A DNA stretch of 15,855 nucleotides from a bacterium (lineage in GTDB: Bacteria > CAIWAD01): positions 1-15,855 of the forward strand of contig JAUXWS010000024.1 of NCBI GenBank assembly GCA_030685015.1. The letters run 5' to 3'. Below the pieces are notes generated by a model, which saw nothing but the letters and a program-made list of their open reading frames with translations, did no database searches and had not been told where the DNA came from. Both the position numbers and the translations under genes were made by a program. Numbering within the stretch: the stretch's first letter is position 1; every line of letters begins with the position of its first letter. Of this stretch, positions 7,038 through 13,719 are shown one piece after another.

Positions 7038-8303
7038 TCAGCCCGGTTTCCGGGCGATCCACAAGCCGCGCCCGCCCAGACCCGTCTCGTCGTACTCCGC
7101 CGACAGGCCGACGGCCTCCAGGGCGGCGCGCAGCTCGGAGCGGGTGGCCAGCAGCAGCTCGTGGTGCTCGACGAAATGGCGCGTGCTCTCCGGCGTGCCC
7201 ACCAGATGGTGCAGGTCGAGCACGGAAAGGCGGCCGCGCACCAGGCTGGTGCCGAGCCGGGCGATCTTCAGCTCCGGCTCGTCGATGAAGAGGCCATGGA
7301 CGGTGCCGGGCCGCCAAGTCTCCGGCGCCAACCAAGGTTCCACCAACAGCAGTCCCCCGGGCTGGACGTGCCGGGCCATGGCGGCGCAGGCCCGCCCCAG
7401 GTCGGGCAGGGTGGTCATGTAGCCGATGGCGCTGAACAGGCAGCAGACCACATCGTAGGCGCGGCCCAGGCGGAAGTCGCGCATGTCGCCCAGATGGAGG
7501 GGCAGGTCCGGCAGGTGGCGGCGGGCTTCCGCCAGCTGGCCCGGGCTCAGGTCGAGGCCCTCGCAGGCGAAGCGGCCCCGCAGATGCTCCAGGTGGCGGC
7601 CCGTGCCGCAGGCCACGTCCAGCAGGGTGCGGGCCTCCGGCCATCGCTCATCGACCACTTCCACCAGATGGGCCGCCTCGCCGGCGTAGTCCTTGAAGGA
7701 GTAAAGCCGGTCGTACCATTCCGCGCTGGCGAAATAGGCCTCGGTGGCGCCCTCCCCCCGCACGTTGCCGACTCCCCCCGCGCGTGGTGCGGCCAGGGCC
7801 TCGATCCAGGCCGGCGCATCCGCCGCCAACAGGCGCTCCACCTGCCGGGCGTGCCGCCAGACGTGGACGACAGCGTGCTCCAGCAGCTGTTCCAGGTCGT
7901 AGTCCACACCCCAACCGGCGCGGATGCGCAGCGCCGCGATCTCCTCCTCCGACCAGTCCGCCTTGTCCGCCAGAAGGGACCAGGTGCCGGTCGGCAGGGC
8001 GCGCAGCCGCCGGCGCAGGGCGGTCAGGTCCTGCCCGGGCAGGTCCCGCGCGGGCGGGTCCGGCGGGGCGGCCGCCCCGAAGGCGGTGCGAAGCAGGTCG
8101 TCATAGACGTGGCCGGAATAGAGGACGTGCTCCAACACTTCGCGCAGGGTCAGGCCCGCGGCGCCGGGCAGGGTCCGCGGACGGGCCAGCGCCTCCTCGT
8201 CCAGGGCCTCGAGCAGGGAGTCCAGATGGAGGACGGCGCGTTCCAACTCGTCCACCAGGGCGCCCAGGGGACCAGGTCGCCAGCGTGCCGGGGCGCTTTT
8301 CAT
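7038..8303 (-). CDS. DinB-like domain fused to SAM-dependent methyltransferase
   Basis: This 421-residue protein has two modules. Residues about 10-165 look like a DinB/YfiT-type four-helix bundle, with histidines spaced as metal ligands: His59/His65 in EHVLYSGH, and His143, His147 and His151 in EHAVVHVWRHARQ. Residues about 190-420 are a class I methyltransferase: a WYDRLYSFKDYAGEA lead-in, SAM motif I LLDVACGTGRHLEHL (227-241), GLDLSPGQL, the LGDMRDF acidic loop and MARHVQPGGLLLVEPW. The lead-in and motif spacing recall small-molecule or amino-sugar N-methyltransferases of the DesVI type, but no sugar or antibiotic genes are nearby. The substrate is unknown. Its ATG overlaps the stop of the TRIC-family gene (ATGA), with GAGGAG 8 bases upstream, so it is last in that operon. 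It is probably cytoplasmic. Confidence 0.8.
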   Translation of the reverse strand: MKSAPARWRPGPLGALVDELERAVLHLDSLLEALDEEALARPRTLPGAAGLTLREVLEHVLYSGHVYDDLLRTAFGAAAPPDPPARDLPGQDLTALRRRLRALPTGTWSLLADKADWSEEEIAALRIRAGWGVDYDLEQLLEHAVVHVWRHARQVERLLAADAPAWIEALAAPRAGGVGNVRGEGATEAYFASAEWYDRLYSFKDYAGEAAHLVEVVDERWPEARTLLDVACGTGRHLEHLRGRFACEGLDLSPGQLAEARRHLPDLPLHLGDMRDFRLGRAYDVVCCLFSAIGYMTTLPDLGRACAAMARHVQPGGLLLVEPWLAPETWRPGTVHGLFIDEPELKIARLGTSLVRGRLSVLDLHHLVGTPESTRHFVEHHELLLATRSELRAALEAVGLSAEYDETGLGGRGLWIARKPG

Positions 8304-8947
8304 CGGGCGGACTCCTCGGGGGGTGGCGGCACCTCCAGCGCCGGCAGGCGCAGGCCGCGGACGATGGCCGTCAGGCGCAGGGCCAGGATGACCACCATGC
8401 CGGCCAGGGCGGCCCAGCCCCGGGCAAGACCGGCGGGCTGGGCCAACAGGTAGCAGGAGATGCCGGCCAGGCTGGCCGTGGCGTAAAGTGTTTCGCTGGG
8501 CCGGAAGAGCAGGGGCACCTCCCCCGACATCATGTCGCGCAGCACGCCGCCCGCCACCCCGGTCAGCAGACCCATCACCACCGCCACGAGGCCGCCCTCG
8601 CCGGCGCTTTCCGCCACCTGGACGCCCACGATGCTGAAGAAGGCCAGGCCCAGGGCGTCGGCCACCAGCAGGGCCTTCCAGGGCGGGCGCAGGAAGCGCA
8701 CGGTGACGAGGGCCAGCGCGGCGGCGATGATCGTGCTCCAGAGGATGACCGGCTGCCGCACCCAGAAGACGGGGTGGATGTCGAGCAGCAGGTCGCGCAA
8801 GGTGCCGCCCCCCAGCGCCGTCACACCGGCCAGGAAGGCGGCGCCGATCAGGTCGAAGCGTTGGCGTCCCGCCGCCAGGGCGCCCGAGGCGGCGAACACG
8901 GCGACGCCCAGGACGCTGATCAGGGTGAAAAGCTGGTCATGGTCCAT
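8300..8947 (-). CDS. TRIC/UPF0126 family membrane protein (YicG-like)
   Basis: The 215-residue product is very hydrophobic, with about seven membrane segments. It contains the two family repeats, GGGTLRD (46-52) and AGGVLRD (132-138), and a DALGLAFFSIVG segment between them, which together mark the UPF0126/trimeric intracellular cation channel fold. Prokaryotic relatives form trimeric cation channels; the ion and physiological role here are unknown. The length matches the family (about 200-215). The start has AAGGAGG only 4 bases before the ATG, slightly close but unambiguous. It begins 9 bases after the haemolysin III-like gene and ends overlapping the methyltransferase gene, so the three are probably co-transcribed. 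The proline-rich C-terminal tail (EVPPPPEESAR) is a likely cytoplasmic extension. Confidence 0.88.
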   Translation of the reverse strand: MDHDQLFTLISVLGVAVFAASGALAAGRQRFDLIGAAFLAGVTALGGGTLRDLLLDIHPVFWVRQPVILWSTIIAAALALVTVRFLRPPWKALLVADALGLAFFSIVGVQVAESAGEGGLVAVVMGLLTGVAGGVLRDMMSGEVPLLFRPSETLYATASLAGISCYLLAQPAGLARGWAALAGMVVILALRLTAIVRGLRLPALEVPPPPEESAR

Positions 8948-8956
8948 CCATCCTCC

Positions 8957-9610
8957 TTAACCGGCCAGCGGAATGACATGGAAGAGGATGGCGAAATAAT
9001 GGAAGGCGCTGCCCGCCAACACGAAAAGATGCCAGACGGCGTGGCCCCAGGGCAGGCTCTTCCAGGCATAGAAGACGCAGCCCAGGGTGTAGGACAACCC
9101 ACCCGCGGCCAAGAGCAGCAGGCCCCCGGCGTCCAGGGCCCGCCACAATGGCACGGCCGCCACCAGCACGGCCCAGCCCATCAGCAGGTAGATGCCCAGG
9201 GAAAAGACCTGACGGGCCCGCAGCAGCCGGCTTTGCAGGATGATGCCGGCCAGGGCCAGGCCCCACACGGCGCCAAAGAGGCTCCAGCCCCAGGGTCCGT
9301 GCAGCTTGACGAGGGTGAAGGGCGTGTAGGTCCCTGCGATGAGCAGGTAGATGGCGCTGTGGTCGATCACGCGCAGCACAGCCCGGACCCGGACCTGGGT
9401 GACGGCGTGATAAGCGGTGGAGGCGGCGAAGAGCAGGATCAGGGTGGCCCCGTAGATGCTGCAGGCCACCATGAGCCAGGCCGTGCCGTGCGTGGCGGCG
9501 AAGGCGGTGAGCACGCCCAGGCCCACCATGGCCAGCACCAGGCCGACGCCGTGGATGATGGCGGAGGCGATTTCCTCGCCCAGGGGGCGCGCAGGTGGTG
9601 CGGGAATCAT
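8957..9610 (-). CDS. Haemolysin III / PAQR family membrane protein
   Basis: The 217-residue product is predicted to have seven membrane segments and carries the family motifs: EEIASAIIHG near the N-terminus, STAYH (Ser64-His68), DHSAIYLLIAGTYTPF (83-98) and HAVWHLFVLAGSAFHYF (190-206). His68, His190 and His194 correspond to the zinc-binding histidines of the progestin/adipoQ receptor (PAQR) superfamily. Bacterial members are called haemolysin III, but most are not toxins; related proteins are linked to membrane homeostasis, and I infer no lytic role here. The ATG follows AAAGGAAGGG. The TRIC-like gene begins 9 bases downstream. Confidence 0.9.
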   Translation of the reverse strand: MIPAPPARPLGEEIASAIIHGVGLVLAMVGLGVLTAFAATHGTAWLMVACSIYGATLILLFAASTAYHAVTQVRVRAVLRVIDHSAIYLLIAGTYTPFTLVKLHGPWGWSLFGAVWGLALAGIILQSRLLRARQVFSLGIYLLMGWAVLVAAVPLWRALDAGGLLLLAAGGLSYTLGCVFYAWKSLPWGHAVWHLFVLAGSAFHYFAILFHVIPLAG

Positions 9611-9631
9611 CCCTTCCTTTCACGACAGGGA

Positions 9632-9655
9632 CCCGCGCCCTCGCGGGGGCGCGGG
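9632..9655. other. Strong GC hairpin between the DinB-like and haemolysin III-like genes
   Basis: CCCGCGCCC and GGGCGCGGG form a perfect 9-bp stem with a 6-base loop in the 62-base gap between two minus-strand genes. No T-run follows on the minus strand, so it may attenuate or protect mRNA ends rather than terminate outright. Confidence 0.5.
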
Positions 9656-9672
9656 CCTCCCGCCGCGGCTGC

Positions 9673-10194
9673 TCATGCCCAGAGGTGCATGGTGTTGACC
9701 GCCTTGCCCTGCAGCTTCAAATAGTAGAAGAGCTGGCCCTTGTGCTGGGTCAGGTGCTGCACCATCTGCAGCAGGCGGCGGCCCAGATTCATGGTGGACT
9801 GGTCCCAGGGGGCGGGCGCCGGCCGCGTCTCCAGCTCCTCCTCGCCCACCGTGGCCAGGATCTCCAGGGCCAAGGCGCGGTCCGCCTCGATGAGCCGGCG
9901 CGCCTCCGCCACGCTGCCCGCGGCCGGCAGCTTCTCGGCGGGCGGCATCATCTCCTCCTCGCTCATCTGGCTCATGTCCATGTCGGGCGGCAGGCCCCAG
10001 TCTCCCGTCACGAAGCCCTTGAAGCCGCAGCCGCAGGCGGAGGTGAGGTGGTGGAGGAGCTGGCCGACCGTCATCCAGTTGGATCCGGTGGCGGGCTTCC
10101 AGCCCAGCTCGTCGTCACCCACCAGGTCCAGCAGACGCAGGGTGACGGCATAGGCGTCTTCAATCTCCGCCTTCAACAAGTTGTGCGCATTCAT
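9673..10194 (-). CDS. DinB-like (DUF664/DinB superfamily) protein
   Basis: The 173-residue product has the helical-bundle pattern of the DinB superfamily: MTVGQLLHHLTSACGCG in the second helix, with His48/His49, and QHLTQHKGQLFYYLKLQG near the end, with His147 and His151. These three positions are the usual metal-binding triad. Family members include DNA-damage-induced proteins and metal-dependent thiol S-transferases, but most have no known reaction, and the substrate here is unknown. The frame is open 30 codons upstream, but the start at 10194 is supported by GGAAAGGA 7 bases before it and by the family starting there. It is probably a soluble cytoplasmic protein. It precedes the haemolysin III-like gene on the same strand, separated by a hairpin. 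Confidence 0.82.
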   Translation of the reverse strand: MNAHNLLKAEIEDAYAVTLRLLDLVGDDELGWKPATGSNWMTVGQLLHHLTSACGCGFKGFVTGDWGLPPDMDMSQMSEEEMMPPAEKLPAAGSVAEARRLIEADRALALEILATVGEEELETRPAPAPWDQSTMNLGRRLLQMVQHLTQHKGQLFYYLKLQGKAVNTMHLWA

Positions 10195-10332
10195 GGAGGG
10201 GTCCTTTCCGTTTGCATGATTCCGTGCTGCCAATGTTCCACCATCGCCGCAGAGGAGCAAGGCGCTCCCTCCGGCGTGGCCCACAAGAACGGGGGGGTGT
10301 GGGACATGACACTGGCTTCTGCCGGAGAGCGG

Positions 10333-10354
10333 GCGTGGGCCGGATGGCCCACGC
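10333..10354. terminator. Hairpin between glutamine synthetase and DinB-like genes
   Basis: GCGTGGGCC and GGCCCACGC form a perfect 9-bp stem with a 4-base loop, 42 bases past the glutamine synthetase stop. It is followed by TTCTTT only when read on the plus strand. On the minus strand, where it would serve glutamine synthetase, the tail is not T-rich. The arms are the same 9-mer as in the cytochrome terminator. Confidence 0.5.
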
Positions 10355-10395
10355 TTCTTTCAGACTGCCTCGTCAACCGATGAGGACCAACTCAT

Positions 10396-11823
10396 CTACA
10401 CATCGTAGTACAGCTCCATCTCGAAGGGATGGGGCCGTCGACGCAGCTGGGCCGCCTCGTCGCGCTTCCGGGAGATCCAGGTCTCCAGCAGGTCGGCCGT
10501 GAACACGCCACCCTCCAGCAGGAAGTCTTGGTCCCGCTCGAGCGCCGCCAGGGCCTCCTCCAGGCTGGTGGGCAGGTTGGCGATGCGGTCGCGCTCCGCC
10601 GGCGGCAGGTTGAACACGTTGAGGTCGAAGGGGCCGAATCCCATCTCCCGCGGATCCAGGCGGCGTTGGATGCCGTCGATGCCCGCCATCAACTGGGCGG
10701 CCATGGCCAGGTAGATGTTGCAGCTGGCATCCGGCGGGCGGAACTCGATGCGCTTCTCCATGGGCTCGGTGGCGTACTTGAGGATGCGGATCGCCGCGCT
10801 GCGGTTGCCCAGGCTGAAGAAGGCCTTGACCGGCGCCTCGAAGCCCGGCACCAGGCGCTTGTAGGAATTGGTGCTGGGGTTGGTCAGGGCCAGGAGGGCG
10901 GGACCGTGGTGAAGCAGGCCGCCGATGTAATGCAGCGCCGTGTCCGACAGGTCGGCGTAGCCGCCTTTCTTGTAAAAGAGCGGCTCCTCGCCGCGGAAGA
11001 GATGCTGGTGGAAGTGCATGCCGCTGCCCGCCACGTTGTAGAGGGGCTTGGGCATGAAGGTGGCCGTCTTGCCGTGCAGCTTGGCCACCATGCGGATGAC
11101 GTACTTGGTCCACATCGCCTTGTCGGCGGCGCGGCGCAGGGTGTCCAGGATGATCTCGATCTCGTTCTGGCCGGGACCGCCCACCTCGTGATGGTGGTAG
11201 TTGACGGGGATGTCCGCCGCCTCCAGCAGGCGCACCATCTCGCTGCGCAGGTTGTAGCTGCGATCCATGGGCGGCGCCGCGTGGTAGCCGGCGTGGGCGC
11301 CCATGCGGTGTCCCTGGTTGCGGCCGGGCATCATGGAATTCCAGCCCGCCTCATCGCTGTCGATGGAGTAGCCGGCCTCGTGCTCCACGTTGCGGTAGTT
11401 GATGGAGTCGAAGATGTAGAACTCGAACTCCGGTCCCCACTTGCTGTGCGTGGCGATGCCGCATTCCTGCAGGTACTGCTCGGCGCGGCCGGCGATGCTG
11501 CGCGGATCCCGGCTGAAGGGTTGGCGCGTGTCGGCCTCGGCGATGCTGCAGAAGAGGCTGAGGGTGGGCACGTCCCAGAAGGGGTCGTGGTAGGCCGTGC
11601 GCGGGTCGGGCAGCAGCACCATGTCGCCCGCCTCGGTCGTCTTGAAGCCGGGCGTGGAGGAGCCGTCGAAGGCGATGCCGCGCTCGAAAGTGTCCGAGTT
11701 GACGTGGGAGGCGGGCAGGGTGATGTGATGCCAGCCGCCGAAAAGATTGACGAACTTGAGGTCCACCATCTGGATCTGGTGGTCGTGCAGGTAATCCAGC
11801 ACTTCCTCTCGCGTGATGAACAT
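10396..11823 (-). CDS. glnA: Type I glutamine synthetase
   Basis: Glutamine synthetase makes glutamine from glutamate, ammonia and ATP in the cytoplasm, the main entry of ammonia into metabolism. The 475-residue length fits type I dodecameric enzymes. Visible motifs are AFDGSS (51-56), the metal-binding KWGPEFEFYIFD (128-139), NEIEIILDTL (220-229), the ATP-loop GSGMHFHQHL (266-275), NPSTNSYKRLVPGFEAP (315-331), and NRSAAIR plus RIEFRPPD (358-365). At the usual adenylylation position (NLYDLPP in enteric enzymes) this protein reads NVFNLPP, with Phe404, so control by adenylylation is unlikely. The Met at 11823 is chosen because GGAGG lies just before it and family homology starts there; the frame is open 9 codons further upstream. 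It is divergent from the flavin oxidoreductase gene, with 114 bases between them. No PII gene lies nearby. Confidence 0.95.
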   Translation of the reverse strand: MFITREEVLDYLHDHQIQMVDLKFVNLFGGWHHITLPASHVNSDTFERGIAFDGSSTPGFKTTEAGDMVLLPDPRTAYHDPFWDVPTLSLFCSIAEADTRQPFSRDPRSIAGRAEQYLQECGIATHSKWGPEFEFYIFDSINYRNVEHEAGYSIDSDEAGWNSMMPGRNQGHRMGAHAGYHAAPPMDRSYNLRSEMVRLLEAADIPVNYHHHEVGGPGQNEIEIILDTLRRAADKAMWTKYVIRMVAKLHGKTATFMPKPLYNVAGSGMHFHQHLFRGEEPLFYKKGGYADLSDTALHYIGGLLHHGPALLALTNPSTNSYKRLVPGFEAPVKAFFSLGNRSAAIRILKYATEPMEKRIEFRPPDASCNIYLAMAAQLMAGIDGIQRRLDPREMGFGPFDLNVFNLPPAERDRIANLPTSLEEALAALERDQDFLLEGGVFTADLLETWISRKRDEAAQLRRRPHPFEMELYYDV

Positions 11824-11937
11824 GTTGCCTCCGGGTTTCGGGTCGGGCAAGGAAGCAAATCAGGCGTTGATTGTGAACGGATTGACAGGCTCGTCGGCCG
11901 ATTCCCGACCGGCCCCCATTGAAAAGGCGGACCTCCC

Positions 11938-13035
11938 GTGACCTTTCGCCATCAGCTGGCTCCCCTGCGCCTGGGCGACCTGCTCCTGCGCAACCACATC
12001 GTGATGGCCCCCTGCACCCGCTGCCGCTGTCCAGGCTTCCTGCCCACGGCGGAGGTGGCGGCTTACTATGCCCGTCGCGCCGCCGATGGCGTGGGCTTGC
12101 TCATCAGCGAGGGCACGGTGGTCTGCGAGCGGGGCAACGGCTACAACGGGGCGCCCGGGATCTGGACCGACGACCAGGTTCGGGCCTGGCGGCCGGTGAC
12201 GGAGGCGGTGCACGAGGCCGAGGGTCTCATCATCTGCCAGCTCTGGCACGTGGGGGCGGTGGCCCATCCCCTCACCACCGGCGGGGTGGCGCCCGAATCG
12301 CCCTCCGGCCTGCATCCGCCCGGAGCCGTGTCGCGGCTGCGTGATGAGGCGGGCGCGCCCATCCCCTTCGGCCCCTCCGAGGCCATGGACGAGGAGCGCA
12401 TCCGGGAGGTCGTCCGCCTCTTCGGCGATGCGGCCGGCCGGGCGCTGGAGGCCGGTTTCGACGGGGTGGAGATCCACGGCGCCCACGGCTATCTCATCGA
12501 CCAGTTCATCAACCTGAAGTGGAACCATCGCACGGATGACTGGGGTGGCGACCAGCGCTGCCGCCTGGCGGGGGAAGTGACGCGGACCGTTCTGGCGGAG
12601 ACAGGTCCCGGCCGCACCCTCCTGCGCTTCTCCCCAGGCTGGGGCACGCCGGGCTCCGGCTGGCAGCGACCGGCCGAGACCCTGCCGCTGCTGCTGGACA
12701 CCTTGTGGGAAGCGGGCCTGCGCCTCCTCCATGCCAGCCACGGCAGTTATGATGAGGGCTTCCTGCCTGCCGCCGCCCTTCCCATCGCCCATCCACTGCA
12801 CAATCACGACACCTTGGTCCCCCTTCACCTGGCGACCCGCGCCCGGTGGCCCGGTCAGGTGGTCGGGGTGGGCGGCCTCAGCCCGGCCCGTGCCGAGTCC
12901 GCGCTGGCTGCCGACGAGATTGACGCCGCCGCTTTCGGGCGGGCCCTCATCGCCAATCCGGATTTGGTCAGCCGCATCAAAATGGGCATCGAGCTGCGGG
13001 AGTATGACCAGAGTATGCTGGATCGACTGGTATGA
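11938..13035 (+). CDS. Old Yellow Enzyme-type NADH:flavin oxidoreductase
   Basis: The 365-residue product is an FMN-dependent TIM-barrel oxidoreductase, probably an ene-reductase acting on activated alkenes or related electrophiles with NAD(P)H. Motifs are MAPCTR (23-28) at the flavin, QLWHVG (101-106), EIHGAHGYLIDQF (178-190, with the paired histidines at 180 and 183 and Tyr185), RTDDWGGD (198-205) and FGRALIANPDL (333-343) for the FMN phosphate. The length is typical for the single-domain family. It lacks the C-terminal iron-sulfur/NADH domain of 2,4-dienoyl-CoA reductase. I chose the GTG at 11938, with AAAAGGCGG upstream; there is no nearby in-frame ATG before family homology. Being upstream of a peroxide-response pair is suggestive of stress metabolism, but the 11-bp repeats and AT-rich spacer separate them. 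Confidence 0.88.
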   Translation: MTFRHQLAPLRLGDLLLRNHIVMAPCTRCRCPGFLPTAEVAAYYARRAADGVGLLISEGTVVCERGNGYNGAPGIWTDDQVRAWRPVTEAVHEAEGLIICQLWHVGAVAHPLTTGGVAPESPSGLHPPGAVSRLRDEAGAPIPFGPSEAMDEERIREVVRLFGDAAGRALEAGFDGVEIHGAHGYLIDQFINLKWNHRTDDWGGDQRCRLAGEVTRTVLAETGPGRTLLRFSPGWGTPGSGWQRPAETLPLLLDTLWEAGLRLLHASHGSYDEGFLPAAALPIAHPLHNHDTLVPLHLATRARWPGQVVGVGGLSPARAESALAADEIDAAAFGRALIANPDLVSRIKMGIELREYDQSMLDRLV

Positions 13036-13040
13036 GGGCC

Positions 13041-13128
13041 GACCTGGCACCGACCTGGCACCGGCCTGGCACCGACCTGGCACCGACCTGGCACCGACCT
13101 GGCACCGACCTGGCACCGACCTGGCACC
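13041..13128 (+). repeat. Eight tandem copies of an 11-bp unit
   Basis: The unit GACCTGGCACC is repeated eight times head to tail, starting 5 bases after the oxidoreductase stop. Seven copies are identical and the third begins GG instead of GA. The 11-bp period is close to one DNA helical turn. It is non-coding on the plus strand and not strongly self-complementary. It may be a polymorphic minisatellite or an array of protein-binding sites. Confidence 0.95.
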
Positions 13129-13313
13129 GATATCACGTTTATTCAGTAATAGCAAATTTCATGTGCAATAATACATTTTCACCGTCATGATTCGGCCTAA
13201 GCAAGCCCTAATGCACGTCTCTCGAGCTTCAATCTCCATTCTCAAGGACTATCACTTGCCATTCCAAGAGCACTAAAATAAATAGTAATCGTTCCTGTTA
13301 TTGGGTGGAGCAA
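13129..13313 (+). promoter_or_regulatory. AT-rich spacer with likely promoter for the PerR-peroxiredoxin pair
   Basis: This 185-base stretch has much lower GC than its surroundings and no credible ORF. A possible sigma-70-type promoter is TTGCCA (13256-13261), a 17-base spacer, and TAAATA (13279-13284). The -10 lies within AATAGTAA...TGTTATT (13281-13302), an imperfect AT-rich inverted repeat that could be an autoregulatory operator. The promoter elements are weak matches and are inferred. Confidence 0.4.
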
Positions 13314-13703
13314 ATGCGACACAGCCGGCAACGTCAGCTGATCCTGGATCTGGTGCGCAGCCGCGCCCTGGACCATCCCACGGCCCAGTCCATCCACGAC
13401 GCCGTGCGCGATCACATGGCGGGGGTCAGCCTGGGCACGGTCTATCGCAACCTCCATCAACTGGTGGAGGCGGGCGAGATCAGCGCCGTCCCGGGTGAGG
13501 GCCCCGTCCATTACGACTGGCGGCTGGCGCCGCATCAACACCTGCATTGCCGCATCTGCGGCTCGCTGGTGGACCTGGACTTGGACCTGGCCGAGGAGGC
13601 GCGCCAACGCGCCGAGGTCCTGGGCCACCGTCTGGACGAGATCGATTTCCATCTGCGCGGCACCTGTACCCGCTGTCTGATCAGAAGCGAATCAACCCCA
13701 TAA
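13314..13703 (+). CDS. perR: PerR-type peroxide-sensing Fur-family repressor
   Basis: The 129-residue product is a metal-dependent DNA-binding repressor. It has a winged-helix N-terminus ([11 protein letters not shown] and [17 protein letters not shown]) and a metal-binding C-terminus. The residues matching the regulatory metal site of Bacillus PerR are all present: His21, Asp68 (HYDWR), His74, His76 and Asp87. Asp87, at spacing CxxCGxxxD, is the residue that is Asp in PerR but usually Glu in Fur. Structural zinc cysteines are C79xxC82 and C118xxC121. In the known family, metal-catalysed oxidation of the histidines by peroxide releases DNA and de-represses targets. The peroxiredoxin gene begins 16 bases downstream, which supports this role. 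GTG at 13305 is an alternative start; ATG at 13314 is preferred because GGTGGAG lies just before it. A Zur or Fur role is less likely. Confidence 0.88.
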   Translation: MRHSRQRQLILDLVRSRALDHPTAQSIHDAVRDHMAGVSLGTVYRNLHQLVEAGEISAVPGEGPVHYDWRLAPHQHLHCRICGSLVDLDLDLAEEARQRAEVLGHRLDEIDFHLRGTCTRCLIRSESTP

Positions 13704-13719
13704 CCACAAGGAGTTCCAC

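Noticed and set aside
6909-9724. Long plus-strand open frames opposite the methyltransferase, TRIC, haemolysin III and DinB-like genes
   Set aside because: The products are rich in Gln/Gly/Arg/Pro with no domain, while the minus-strand frames match known families with proper starts and ribosome-binding sites.
11882-11887. TTGACA upstream of the oxidoreductase gene as a -35 element
   Set aside because: No recognisable -10 hexamer lies 15-19 bases downstream; a perfect hexamer alone is not enough.
10429-11922. 497-codon plus-strand frame opposite glutamine synthetase
   Set aside because: Its Val/Gly/Ala/His-rich product has no motif, and the minus strand encodes an unmistakable glutamine synthetase.
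13041-13128. The 11-bp array considered as a CRISPR
   Set aside because: Units are contiguous with no spacers, far shorter than CRISPR repeats, and no cas genes are nearby.
11860-13155. Minus-strand frame with an apparent VPGRCQVGARS peptide repeat
   Set aside because: The peptide repeat is just the 11-bp DNA array read in frame (33 bases = 11 residues). The rest is antisense to the oxidoreductase, with no ribosome-binding site or motif.
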